Positions 19,101 to 26,907 of a DNA stretch of 64,000 bases are shown here, piece after piece (within the stretch, counting starts at the first letter, position 1; the number at the start of each line of letters is the position of its first letter). The notes under the pieces were generated by a model, which worked only from the letters and a program-made list of their open reading frames with translations, searched no databases and was not told where the DNA came from. The DNA comes from Verrucomicrobiaceae bacterium (lineage in GTDB: Bacteria; Verrucomicrobiota; Verrucomicrobiia; Verrucomicrobiales; Akkermansiaceae). The position numbers were made by a program, and so were the translations under genes. The stretch lies in NCBI GenBank assembly GCA_027491155.1, contig JAIXWR010000028.1, forward strand, positions 100,616 through 164,615. Direction: 5' to 3'.

Positions 19101-21464
19101 AGCGGAAACGCGGCCGATACCGCCGACCCGGACCTCGACGGCTGGACCAACGCCCAGGAACGCGCCGCCTCTTCGGACCCGAACGATGCGGCATCGCAGC
19201 CCGACGGCAGCTCGGGCATCACCCGCTACTGGAACGCCACGCCGCGATCCAACACCTGGCAACCATCCGCCACCCACTGGAACACCGCCCCGCTCGGCAC
19301 GGGCATCCAGGGCGTCTGGAACACCGGGGACGACGCCGTGTTCGACCGCAATGAAACCTACACCGTCACCCTTCCCGAGCTCCTGAACTCCGGGCCCGTC
19401 GCCCTCCGCGCGGGACAGGTCGGCTTCGATGGCAGCGGCTCGGTTTCCACGCCCTCGCTGACCGTCGATGCAGGGGCCATTCTAACAGCAAATGGCGATG
19501 CCGTCTTCCGCGAAGGCTCCACCACCTTCACCCTGAACGGCGACTTCGAGTCCTTGTCCGCCGCCTCCACCGCCACCCGCGCCGTCACGCTGCAAGGCGC
19601 CGGCCGGGTGCTTTCCGGCCCCTTCCGCGCGGCCGCCGGCAGCTTCGCGGGCAGCTTCACGGGGAATGCCGCCCTGACCAAAAGCGGCACCGGCACGCTC
19701 GTTCTAACAGGATCTTCCGATGCCACCGGAGCCATCGCCATCGAATCCGGCACACTGCAAGTCGGCGACAACACCGCTGCCGGAGCCATCGGCGCGGTGC
19801 CCGTCTCCGGCAGCGGCACGCTGGCCTTCCACCGCAGCGACGCCGCGTCATGGGCCGGCTCCACCGGCGGCGCGCTGGCACTCCGCAAGTCCGGCACCAA
19901 CACGCTCACCCTCACCGGCGACCTCAACCACACGGGAGGCACCGTCATTTCCGGCGGCATCCTGCAGATCGGCGACGGCGGATCGACCGGCAGCCTCGCC
20001 GGCGGCACCGTCACCAACAGCGGCACGCTCCGCTTCAACCGCTCCGGCCTCACGACCTGCGGCGCGGTGATCAACGGCGGCTCGCTCTCCAAAATCGGCA
20101 CCGGCACGCTCGTTCTAACAGGCAACAACAACTTCGGCAGCGGCACCTTCACCCTCGGCGGAAGTTCACAGAACGTCGGCTACCTCCGCCTCGCCCACCC
20201 GAAGGCCCTCGGCAATCACGTCAAGATCAGCCTCGCTTCCTCCGGTGCGACCTTCTCCGGCATCGAGGTCGCCGGCGACCACACCTTCACCCAGGCCATC
20301 GACACCGTCGGCCGCAATTCCACCGCCGGGTCCGTCTTCCTGCGCAATGTTTCCGGTTTCAACACCTGGTCCGGCACCATCACCATCACCGGCGCCGGCG
20401 GAAGCTACGAGATCGAATCCCTCGCCGATGAACTCGTGGTCACCGGCTCCCTCGGCGTGGCCAACATCAGCATCGGCACCCGGAACTTCGTCGTGAAAGG
20501 CGCGGGCAATGTCACCCTCGCCGGAACGGTCACCGATCAGCCCGCCACCCCGATCGCCCTGACCAAAACCGGCGGCGGCATCCTCCGCCTCAACGCGGCC
20601 AACACCTTCGGCGGCGGGATTTCCGTCCAGGCGGGCTCCCTCCGCGTCAACGGCTCCGTGACTTCCAACGCGACCGTCGGAGCCGGCGCATCCCTCGGCG
20701 GCAGCGGCAACATCGCGTCCGCCACCCTCGGCGGCTCGACCTCCGCACCCGCCGTAATGGCACCCGGCGACGACTCGGCCGCCCGGCTCACCTCCGGCGG
20801 CACCGTGACCTTCGGCCTGAGCTCCCGCTACGAGTGGGAACTCGCCGGATCCGACGACGAACAGGCTCCCGAACACGACCGGCTCACCGCGTCGCAGATC
20901 GCGATCACCGCCACCGCCGCACGCCCCTTGGTCATCTCGATCCGCCCGCGCGATCTCGACACGCTGCCATCCACCGTCACCGCTTTCCCCGTCGCCACCG
21001 CGCTGGCAGGCCTCACCGGCTTCAGCACGACCTCCGTCACAGTCGACGCCTCCGCCGTCCAGGCCCTCGGCGGCACCTGGTCGCTGCGCCAGTCCGGCCT
21101 CACCCTCGAAGCGGTCTTCACCCCCGGGGGCTACGCCGGATGGATCGCCGGCTTCCCCTCCATCGCCGATCCCGCGGAGTCCGCCGACCCCGACGGCGAT
21201 GGCTGGACGAACGGCGACGAATGGATCGCGGGCACGGACCCCACCAACCCCGCCTCCCGATTCACCACGGCCGTCACCCCGGCGCTCGGATTGCGGTTCA
21301 CCCGCATCCCCGGCCGGGTTTACAGCGTGGAAACCTCCACCGGCCTCACCGGCTGGACGCTTCATGCCACCGTCACCGGAGGTTCCGGCGAGATCGACGT
21401 CCCTCCCCCCGCTCCCGCCGGGCCGACCCGCTTCTACCGGGTCCGCATCGCATTTGCCGAATGA
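16170..21464 (+). CDS. Giant secreted beta-helix / autotransporter-repeat protein
   Basis: 1764 aa with a signal peptide (about 1-34, ending GMAGAQ). Approximate order: right-handed beta-helix, pectate-lyase-like (70-480; DGDDTALIQNAINTV and VYLNAGEYQLENTVTI); a beta-rich domain (570-690); a DNRLRE/CBM96-like domain (695-862; TPAADAYTRGGVHANTNFG, then ESWLRWNL); a cadherin-like domain (863-960); a DPDLDGWTN calcium-type repeat (980-1015); several autotransporter-associated beta-strand repeats (1090-1555; TKSGTGTLVLTG, RKSGTNTLTLTG, SKIGTGTLVLTG, TKTGGGILRLN); and a final DPDGDGWTNGDEWIAGTDP repeat with a beta C-terminal domain. No autotransporter barrel and no PEP-CTERM sorting signal are seen. 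Probably a surface or secreted polysaccharide-active or adhesive protein. Five YTGTTAGR sites fall in it, each forming a CTA-ACA codon pair. Confidence 0.85.
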   Translation: MLQTKPARNHRAPDALLSLARIAAAMSCALGMAGAQVATSSWVYPSASGNLIHRLDERGQSIADFSNCGYRSGTVPLPDVQREIAPARWVTVSPGDGDDTALIQNAINTVKAMTPDANGWRGVVYLNAGEYQLENTVTIDAGGIVLKGAGDSPTTGTRLRATATRQYALINVTGSGSHATVANTTRNLIQKTVPAGARTFEVDSAAGYAAGQTVRIQRPSTAEWIADIDMDQLGPQSGGASDDVPWTAGSKDLFFDRVVTNVDGNWITVDAPLPQTFESQYGGGKIWRYTWSGRIQQSGVEGLYGISNYTSSTDENHGWTFIRFSAVQHGWVRDITAQYFGHNAVLLTGASKWITVADSQCLDPISQITGGRRYAFSNEGAELTLFINCYSRKGRHDFVFGSTIEGPNAYVQCKADTAYSDTGPHHRWAVGGLFDNITVNGNAINVQNRGNLGTGHGWAGAYMAVWNSVAGSFRVRNPPTARNWLIGSTGPIYASQFPVGADPEGTYESSGSSGENVFPRSLYFAQLQQRMKWPDSWFREAWLGDIDEHYSIGGSGNAQSCDPAWLAAATAISPSVPTDSLHDNLTANRRRAFTLSFTPVPGESVASATLSIGLRATGTSSGDDRIFLDSTATPVTLASLGWTPLSTTASTVRTMTLDPALLADGQLNVAIENDSAVDFAVLHLQIRKAGPAVRVVTLTPAADAYTRGGVHANTNFGTDSTLATKDLSVTDVFRESWLRWNLTGQSGRLVDARVRLGGTTTSQAGNESAAAFVENDAWGETTITHNNRPASGNLFTQWLPVNGQPVEFSVLPLAIDALAGDGAISLKVFSTGNYGGLGNAGYASRENASTSLRPQLILTFENNAPVLSSVADASIPLNTSHGPVAFTVSDPDTAAAGLVLTAISSNTALVPANAITLGGSGENRTISLTPASNSLGTSTITIRASDGSLTTDSSFQLTVTGTPEQTWRFTHFGTTLDSGNAADTADPDLDGWTNAQERAASSDPNDAASQPDGSSGITRYWNATPRSNTWQPSATHWNTAPLGTGIQGVWNTGDDAVFDRNETYTVTLPELLNSGPVALRAGQVGFDGSGSVSTPSLTVDAGAILTANGDAVFREGSTTFTLNGDFESLSAASTATRAVTLQGAGRVLSGPFRAAAGSFAGSFTGNAALTKSGTGTLVLTGSSDATGAIAIESGTLQVGDNTAAGAIGAVPVSGSGTLAFHRSDAASWAGSTGGALALRKSGTNTLTLTGDLNHTGGTVISGGILQIGDGGSTGSLAGGTVTNSGTLRFNRSGLTTCGAVINGGSLSKIGTGTLVLTGNNNFGSGTFTLGGSSQNVGYLRLAHPKALGNHVKISLASSGATFSGIEVAGDHTFTQAIDTVGRNSTAGSVFLRNVSGFNTWSGTITITGAGGSYEIESLADELVVTGSLGVANISIGTRNFVVKGAGNVTLAGTVTDQPATPIALTKTGGGILRLNAANTFGGGISVQAGSLRVNGSVTSNATVGAGASLGGSGNIASATLGGSTSAPAVMAPGDDSAARLTSGGTVTFGLSSRYEWELAGSDDEQAPEHDRLTASQIAITATAARPLVISIRPRDLDTLPSTVTAFPVATALAGLTGFSTTSVTVDASAVQALGGTWSLRQSGLTLEAVFTPGGYAGWIAGFPSIADPAESADPDGDGWTNGDEWIAGTDPTNPASRFTTAVTPALGLRFTRIPGRVYSVETSTGLTGWTLHATVTGGSGEIDVPPPAPAGPTRFYRVRIAFAE

Positions 21465-21645
21465 GCGTTGGATGCCCGCCGCGACCGGCAGGAAGCCACG
21501 GGAAAAAGGGGTTGATCCACCCGGCAAGCAGCGCTCTTGTTGGCGACTTTCACTCCTCCGGCGGGCTCCGCTTCTTTCCCGGATTTCACACGAAGGGAAT
21601 CGAACCCGTGGCCGGCAGCACGATCACCAAGTCTCCCGACCATTC

Positions 21646-21894
21646 ATGAAAGCATTCGCCCTCGCCGCCCTCACCGCGGCTTTTTACGTCCTGCATCAGG
21701 ATGTCTGGAACTGGCGCGACACCACGCCCCTGCTGTTCGGGTTCCTCCCCATCGGCCTCGCCTACCACGCCGGCTACTCGCTGTGCGCGGCCGGCATCAT
21801 GGCGGTACTCGTCAAACACGCCTGGCCGAAGGGACTGGATCCCGATGAAGTCCACGGGGAACACGCCGGCAATCCAAACGAGAAACAGCCATGA
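21646..21894 (+). CDS. DUF3311 small membrane protein, partner of SSS transporter
   Basis: 82 aa with two hydrophobic segments (about 4-20 and 29-60). The segment TPLLFGFLPIGLAYHAGYSL matches the DUF3311 signature (LFG-P--LAYH). Genes of this family usually sit directly before a sodium:solute symporter, as YhdT does before PanF. Here the stop overlaps the symporter start (ATGA), so the two are translationally coupled. It is probably an accessory inner-membrane subunit. Confidence 0.85.
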   Translation: MKAFALAALTAAFYVLHQDVWNWRDTTPLLFGFLPIGLAYHAGYSLCAAGIMAVLVKHAWPKGLDPDEVHGEHAGNPNEKQP

Positions 21895-23432
21895 TCCCCG
21901 CCATCGTCGTCTTCATCTATCTCGCGATCATCCTCTACGTCGGCATCTTCGCCTTCCGACGGGGAAACAACACGAGCGAGGACTTCTTCCTCGCCGGTCG
22001 ATCCCTCGGGCCCTGGGTCTTCCTCCTCACGGTCTTCGGCACCAACATGACGGCCTTCGCCATCCTGGGCAGCAGCGGGCTGGCTTACCAACGGGGCATC
22101 GGAGTCTACGGGCTCATGGCCTCGTCCTCGGGCCTCGTCATCCCGCTCTGCCTGCTCTTCATCGGGACCAAGCTCTGGAGCGTCGGCAAGAAGCACGGCC
22201 ACATGACCCAGGTCCAGTATTTCCGCGACCGGTGGGAGTGCAACGGCACCGGGACCGTCATCTTCTCGCTCACGGCGCTCATGATGATCCCCTACATCGT
22301 CATCGGCATCATGGGCGGCGGCCAGACCCTGGAAGCGCTCAGCGGCGGACTCGTGCCCTACTGGTTCGGCGGCGGACTCGTCGCGCTCGTGGTGATGAGC
22401 TACGTTTTCTTCGGCGGGATGCGCGGCGTGGCATGGGTCAACGCCTTCCAGACCGTGATGTTCCTGCTGTTCGGCGGGGTCGCGTTCTTCCTCATCGCCC
22501 GGAACCTCGGCGGCTTCGACAAGATCGTGGCCGAAATGATGGCGAACCCGGCCCAGGCGCCGCTGTTGACACGCCAGCGCATCAGCCCGGAGGAGTTCTT
22601 CAGCTACACCTTCATTCCTCTCTCCGCGATCATGTTCCCGCACATGGCCATCATGTGCATGACCGCGAAGTCCGTCCTCTCCTTCAAGAAGACCGTCGTC
22701 TGGTACCCCGTCTGCATCATGCTGATCTGGCTGCCCAGCGTGTTCCTCGGAGTGATCGCCGCCCACCAGTTCCCCGGCCTGCGCATGGGGGAAAGCGACG
22801 ACGTGCTGCTGCGGATGCTTTCCGACAATACCAACGTGATCCTCGCCGGCGTGCTCGGGGCCGCCATCATGGCCTGCGTGATGGCCACGGACTCCCAGAT
22901 CATGGCCCTCAGCACCATGTTCACCACGGACGTGGTTTCCCACTACGGCGGGGAGAAGGTCAGCGAGCAGCGCCGCATCTGGGCGGGACGCGCTTTCGCC
23001 GTGCTGTTCACCGTCATCGGCTACGCCGTGGCGCTGATGCTGCAGGACATCAAGTCGATCTTCGACCTGGCGATCCGCTTCGGATTCTCCGGATTCGCAT
23101 CGCTCGCTCCCATCATGCTCGCCGCCCTCTACTGGAAACGCAGCACCAAGTGGGGCGCGCTGGCCGCAACCCTCTGGGTGGCGACGGGCACCGGGTTCCT
23201 GTGGTGGCTGCACGAGCACTCCGCTCTCATCGCTCCCAAACCCGGCCAGGCGGCGGTGCCCGTCTTCGAGTCACTCGGCAACCTGTTCCTTCGCACGCCC
23301 TCCGGCGTCACCATCCACGGCTACATGCCGGTGATGTTCCTCTGCCTCGGCAGCGTGCTGTTCATGGTGGCCTTCTCCCTGATGACGAAGCCGCCCCGCC
23401 GCGAGGTGATCGACCGCTACTTCAACTCCTGA
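21891..23432 (+). CDS. Sodium:solute symporter (SSS family)
   Basis: 513 aa with about 13 hydrophobic segments. The N-terminus (VVFIYLAIILYVGIFAFRRG, followed by TSEDFFLAGRSLGPW) and the signature ACVMATDSQIMALSTMFTTD are typical of the SSS (SLC5-like) family. It imports an organic solute with Na+ through the inner membrane. Members paired with DUF3311 include pantothenate permease-like proteins, but the substrate cannot be read here. The gene begins within the stop of the DUF3311 gene. Confidence 0.92.
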   Translation: MIPAIVVFIYLAIILYVGIFAFRRGNNTSEDFFLAGRSLGPWVFLLTVFGTNMTAFAILGSSGLAYQRGIGVYGLMASSSGLVIPLCLLFIGTKLWSVGKKHGHMTQVQYFRDRWECNGTGTVIFSLTALMMIPYIVIGIMGGGQTLEALSGGLVPYWFGGGLVALVVMSYVFFGGMRGVAWVNAFQTVMFLLFGGVAFFLIARNLGGFDKIVAEMMANPAQAPLLTRQRISPEEFFSYTFIPLSAIMFPHMAIMCMTAKSVLSFKKTVVWYPVCIMLIWLPSVFLGVIAAHQFPGLRMGESDDVLLRMLSDNTNVILAGVLGAAIMACVMATDSQIMALSTMFTTDVVSHYGGEKVSEQRRIWAGRAFAVLFTVIGYAVALMLQDIKSIFDLAIRFGFSGFASLAPIMLAALYWKRSTKWGALAATLWVATGTGFLWWLHEHSALIAPKPGQAAVPVFESLGNLFLRTPSGVTIHGYMPVMFLCLGSVLFMVAFSLMTKPPRREVIDRYFNS

Positions 23433-23572
23433 CGGCCCGTCCGAAACCCGGGATTGAGGGGTTCCCGTTGTGTCCCAAGCCGGGCGGCCAGGCCCGGTGA
23501 TCGGAAAACTTTGCCTGCCCGGCGTGTTGGCGGTTCCACCTTGCCCTCTCCCGGTCTAAAACCCCTCCGCCG

Positions 23573-25840
23573 ATGCCCGCCGCCCGCGTCCTCATCGACG
23601 GCCCTTCCGAGCTCGTCTTCGATTACGCCATCCCCGATGGCCTGCCGGTCGTGCCCGGCTGCCGCGTCCGCGTGCCGTTGCGCCACAAGCTTTCCCAAGG
23701 CACCGTGCTCGACCTCGTCGAACCCGAAGACCTCGGCTTCGCCCTTCGCCCGCTGCACTCGCTCAGCGATCCCGAACCGCTGATCACCCCCAAGCTGCTC
23801 GAAGCCGGCCGCTGGATCGCCGGCTACTACGGATGCAGTATCGAAAGCGTCGTCCGCGCCCTGCTGCCGGAAGCCGTCCGCACCGAGGACAATTCCGCCA
23901 AGGTCCGCAAGTTCGCGATCCTCGACGCCCCGCCGCCGCCCGAGGTCCTCGCCAAGCTCGACAAGCGTGCCCCCAAGCAGTCCGCCATCATCGCCCTGCT
24001 GTCGCACGCCCCGGAAAACAAGCTCCCCCTTGCCGACCTCGGCGACGGCGCCTCCGCCTCCGTCAAATCCCTCGTCAAACAAGGCCTCGTCCGCCTCGTC
24101 GAAGAAGAAGTCCGCCGCGACCCCGAAGCCGATGGCATCGAGGAAATCCTCCCCGACTCCCCGCTCCCCCTCAACGACGAACAAGCCGCCGCCCTCGAAG
24201 TCATTCTCTCTTCCCTCCAACAATCTGAAATCAACCATCAACAATCGACAATCGACAATCGACAATCTGCATCCGCCCGATCCCCCATCTTGCTCCACGG
24301 CGTCACCGGCTCCGGCAAAACCGAAGTCTACCTTCAGGCCGCCCGCGCCGCGCTCGACCTCGGCAAGACGGTCCTCGTCCTGGTCCCGGAAATCTCCCTC
24401 ACTCCCCAGACCGTTCGCCGCTTCCGCGCCCGCTTCGCCGGGATCCAGGAACAGGTCGCCGTCCTCCACTCGAACCTCTCCCAAGGCGAACGCTTCGACG
24501 AATGGCACCGCATCCGCAAGGGCATCGCCCGCATCGTCATCGGCGCCCGCTCCGCCGTCTTCGCCCCGCTGCCGGACCTCGGGCTGATCCTCGTCGATGA
24601 GGAGCACGAGAACTCCTACAAGCAGGACCAGATCCCCCGCTACCACGGCCGCGATGTCGCCGTGCTGCGCGCCCACCTCGAAGGCTGCACCATCGTCCTC
24701 GGCTCCGCCACGCCCTCGCTCGAGTCCTTTCAAAACACCCTCGACGGGAAGTATCAGCTCGTCCGCCTGCTCAAACGCGCCGACGGCCAGTCCTTGCCAC
24801 TGATCCGCATCCTCGACATGCGGCTGGAGTCGAAGAAGCACAAGGGCGGCATGGCCATCCTCTCCGACCGCCTGCGCAGCGCCCTGGAGCAACGCATCGC
24901 CAAGAACGAGCAGTCGATCCTCTTCCTCAACCGCCGCGGCTTCGCCCGCTCCCTCCAGTGCCCGTCTTGCGGCCACGTCTGCATGTGCCCGCACTGCGCC
25001 GTCGCCCTGACCTACCATCGCGAGGACGAGCGCCTCTGCTGCCACGTCTGCGGCCACCAGGCCGTGGTCCCTCGCAAATGCCCCGAGTGCCGCGACCCGG
25101 CGATCGCCCTGCAAGGCTTCGGCACCCAGAAGGTCGAGGAAGTCCTCGCCAAGGTGCTGCCCTCCGCAAAAATCGCCCGCATCGATGCCGACGCGATGCG
25201 CAAGAAGAACGCCCTGCGCGACCTGCTCAACGCCTTCCAGGCCCGCAAGATCGACGTGCTGATCGGCACCCAGATGATCGCCAAGGGCCTGCATTTCCCC
25301 AACGTCACCCTGGTCGGCATCCTCAACGCCGACATCGGCCTCCACGTCCCCGACTTCCGCGCCGGCGAGCGCACCTTCCAGCTCCTCACCCAGGTCGCCG
25401 GGCGCGCCGGCCGCGGCGAGCTCGAAGGCGAGGTCATCGTGCAGACCTTCACCCCGCACTCGCCTTCGATCCAGTTCGCGCGCCACCACGACTTCGACGG
25501 CTTCGCCGAGCAGGAGCTCGAGTTCCGCCGCCAGTTCGGCTACCCGCCCTTCGCCCACTGCGCCGTTCTAACAAGCCGTTCGACCCACGAGCGCCGCGCC
25601 GAGTTCACCCTGCAGACCCTCTTCCGCCGCCTCGGCGAGAACTGCCCCAAAGGCATCATCCTCGGCGAGCCGATGCCCAGCCCTCTGGTCCGCTCCCACG
25701 GCCAGTTCCGCTTCCAGCTCATGCTCCGCAGCAAGAACGCCCGCCCGCTGACGCGGCACGTCCAGCAGGTCCTGCAAAAGACCACGCTCCCCGAAGACGT
25801 CACCGTCGTCTTCGACATGGATGCGTGGAGTTTCACCTAA
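23573..25840 (+). CDS. priA: Primosomal protein N' (replication-restart helicase)
   Basis: 755 aa. The N-terminal 3'-DNA-binding region begins ARVLIDGPSELVFDYAIP. Helicase motif I is GVTGSGKTEVYLQAARAALD near residue 245, motif II is LVDEEHENSYKQDQIPRYHG, and the later motifs include QMIAKGLHFPNVTLVG. The zinc sites are CPSCGHVCMCPHC and CCHVCGHQ ... CPEC. PriA reloads the replisome at stalled forks. Odd feature: residues about 217-233 (QSEINHQQSTIDNRQS) are encoded by seven phased heptanucleotide repeats (24222-24270), placed between the DNA-binding region and the ATPase core, a linker that can probably tolerate extra residues. A YTGTTAGR site lies at 25567-25574. Confidence 0.95.
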   Translation: MPAARVLIDGPSELVFDYAIPDGLPVVPGCRVRVPLRHKLSQGTVLDLVEPEDLGFALRPLHSLSDPEPLITPKLLEAGRWIAGYYGCSIESVVRALLPEAVRTEDNSAKVRKFAILDAPPPPEVLAKLDKRAPKQSAIIALLSHAPENKLPLADLGDGASASVKSLVKQGLVRLVEEEVRRDPEADGIEEILPDSPLPLNDEQAAALEVILSSLQQSEINHQQSTIDNRQSASARSPILLHGVTGSGKTEVYLQAARAALDLGKTVLVLVPEISLTPQTVRRFRARFAGIQEQVAVLHSNLSQGERFDEWHRIRKGIARIVIGARSAVFAPLPDLGLILVDEEHENSYKQDQIPRYHGRDVAVLRAHLEGCTIVLGSATPSLESFQNTLDGKYQLVRLLKRADGQSLPLIRILDMRLESKKHKGGMAILSDRLRSALEQRIAKNEQSILFLNRRGFARSLQCPSCGHVCMCPHCAVALTYHREDERLCCHVCGHQAVVPRKCPECRDPAIALQGFGTQKVEEVLAKVLPSAKIARIDADAMRKKNALRDLLNAFQARKIDVLIGTQMIAKGLHFPNVTLVGILNADIGLHVPDFRAGERTFQLLTQVAGRAGRGELEGEVIVQTFTPHSPSIQFARHHDFDGFAEQELEFRRQFGYPPFAHCAVLTSRSTHERRAEFTLQTLFRRLGENCPKGIILGEPMPSPLVRSHGQFRFQLMLRSKNARPLTRHVQQVLQKTTLPEDVTVVFDMDAWSFT
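24222..24270 (+). repeat. Seven phased AATCGAC-type heptamers inside priA
   Basis: 49 bp made of seven heptamers in perfect phase: AATCTGA, AATCAAC, CATCAAC, three AATCGAC, and AATCTGC. It is AT-rich against the GC-rich gene and encodes a polar Gln/Ser/Asn-rich linker. The reading frame is kept although 49 is not a multiple of three, so flanking bases must compensate. It resembles the heptad leaders found before other genes in this window. Confidence 0.85.
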
Positions 25841-25869
25841 CCCCCCGGAACCGCCGGTCCTTCCTGGCC

Positions 25870-25911
25870 TTCGTAGCTCTAGCGAAGCAGGCAGACCGGC
25901 CGAACGGTCCC
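25870..25911. repeat. REP-like short hairpins between priA and creB
   Basis: CTTCGTAGCTCTAGCGAAG is a near-palindrome at about 25870-25888. It is followed at 25892-25911 by CAGACCGGCCGAACGGTCCC, in which GACCG and CGGTC can pair around six bases. The second block recurs at 31727-31746 with one change. They may act as the priA terminator or be dispersed repeats. The rest of 25841-26086 shows no gene. Confidence 0.55.
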
Positions 25912-26086
25912 TCCCGCCCCGCTTCACAACATCCCGCGGCCGTTTCGACCGAAGCACCGGCCTTTCCGACCCTCCAAGCTGGCGGAAGCCGGCGCTCCCT
26001 CCGCCCAATTCCCGGCTCGCCCCGGATTCACCGATTCTTCACACTCGCCCCACGCTCCCTCCCCGTCACCTCCCTTTCCTCCGCCC

Positions 26087-26782
26087 ATGCACGTCCTGCT
26101 CGTAGAAGACGAACCCGCCATCGCCGACACCCTGGTCTATGCCTTGAAGACCGAGTGCTTCGACGTCCACCACGCCCTCACCGGCCAGGCGGCGCTCGAT
26201 GCCTTCGCGGCCAAGTCCTTCGACTTCGCCATCCTCGACATCGGCCTGCCCGACATGACCGGCCTCGAAGTTTGCAAGAAGCTCCGCGAAAGCTCCTCCG
26301 TGCCCGTCCTCTTCCTCACCGCCCGCGACGGCGAGGTCGACCGCATCCTCGGGCTCGAACTTGGCGGCGACGACTACGTCACCAAGCCCTTCAGCCCGCG
26401 CGAAATCGTCGCCCGCATCCGCGCCATCCTCCGCCGCTCGCAGAACGGCAGCGCCGCTCCCGCCCCGGCAGCCGCCAAGCCCGAGCTCCCCGCCGGCCCG
26501 CTCCAGCACGACCCGCACGCCATGCGGATCCACTGCCACGGCACCGAGCTCGATCTCACCGCGCACGAATACAAGCTGCTCCTCGTCTTCCTCAAGAACC
26601 CGCGCCGCGTCCTCAGCCGCGACCAGCTCCTCGACCACGCCTGGGCCGATCCCGGTGCCGTCACCGACCGCACCATCGATGCCCACATCAAGTCGATCCG
26701 CGCCAAGCTCCGCGCCGTCAAAGCCGGGGCCGAAGACTTCATCCAGACCCGCCGCGGCCTCGGCTACCTGTTCGTGCCGTAG
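26087..26782 (+). CDS. creB: OmpR-family response regulator, CreB-like
   Basis: 231 aa. The receiver domain has Asp51 (AILDIGLPDMTG) and the C-terminal winged helix has DRTIDAHIKSIRAKLRAVK and RRGLGYLF. Several stretches agree closely with E. coli CreB: EPAIADTLVYAL, PVLFLTAR, VDRILGLELGGDDYVTKPFS. The linker between domains is Ala/Pro-rich (about 118-140). It is followed by a CreC-like kinase gene. In enterobacteria CreBC responds to growth on minimal medium and fermentation products; whether that holds here is unknown. No creD is in view. Confidence 0.82.
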   Translation: MHVLLVEDEPAIADTLVYALKTECFDVHHALTGQAALDAFAAKSFDFAILDIGLPDMTGLEVCKKLRESSSVPVLFLTARDGEVDRILGLELGGDDYVTKPFSPREIVARIRAILRRSQNGSAAPAPAAAKPELPAGPLQHDPHAMRIHCHGTELDLTAHEYKLLLVFLKNPRRVLSRDQLLDHAWADPGAVTDRTIDAHIKSIRAKLRAVKAGAEDFIQTRRGLGYLFVP

Positions 26783-26790
26783 CCGGCTGA

Positions 26791-26896
26791 AGTTCCAAGT
26801 GAGGAAGTGCCAAGTTCCAAGAAAAGCAGGAGGAATCTGAACGTTTACTACTCGGCGGCTGTTCTTTGGCACTTGGAACTTTTCACTTGGCACTTC
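26791..26896 (+). repeat. Inverted pair of TTGGCAC/TTGGAAC heptad repeats before creC
   Basis: The left arm (about 26791-26822) carries heptads built on AGTTCCA/AGTGCCA. The right arm (26864-26896) carries TTGGCAC, TTGGAAC, TTTTCAC and TTGGCAC in phase. The arms are imperfectly complementary and could fold into a long stem around a 40-nt loop in the creB-creC interval. The right arm ends 11 nt before the creC ATG. Confidence 0.75.
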
Positions 26897-26907
26897 TCTC
26901 TCTGCCC

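Noticed and set aside
21590..21645. A tRNA-like T-arm (CGGGTTCGATTCCC) on the minus strand just before the DUF3311 gene
   Set aside because: The T-stem pairs for only three bases and no acceptor, D-arm or anticodon arm could be matched around it. It may be a chance match or a decayed fragment.
24222..24270. CRISPR-like array in priA
   Set aside because: Units are seven bases with no spacers, inside a coding frame; not a CRISPR.
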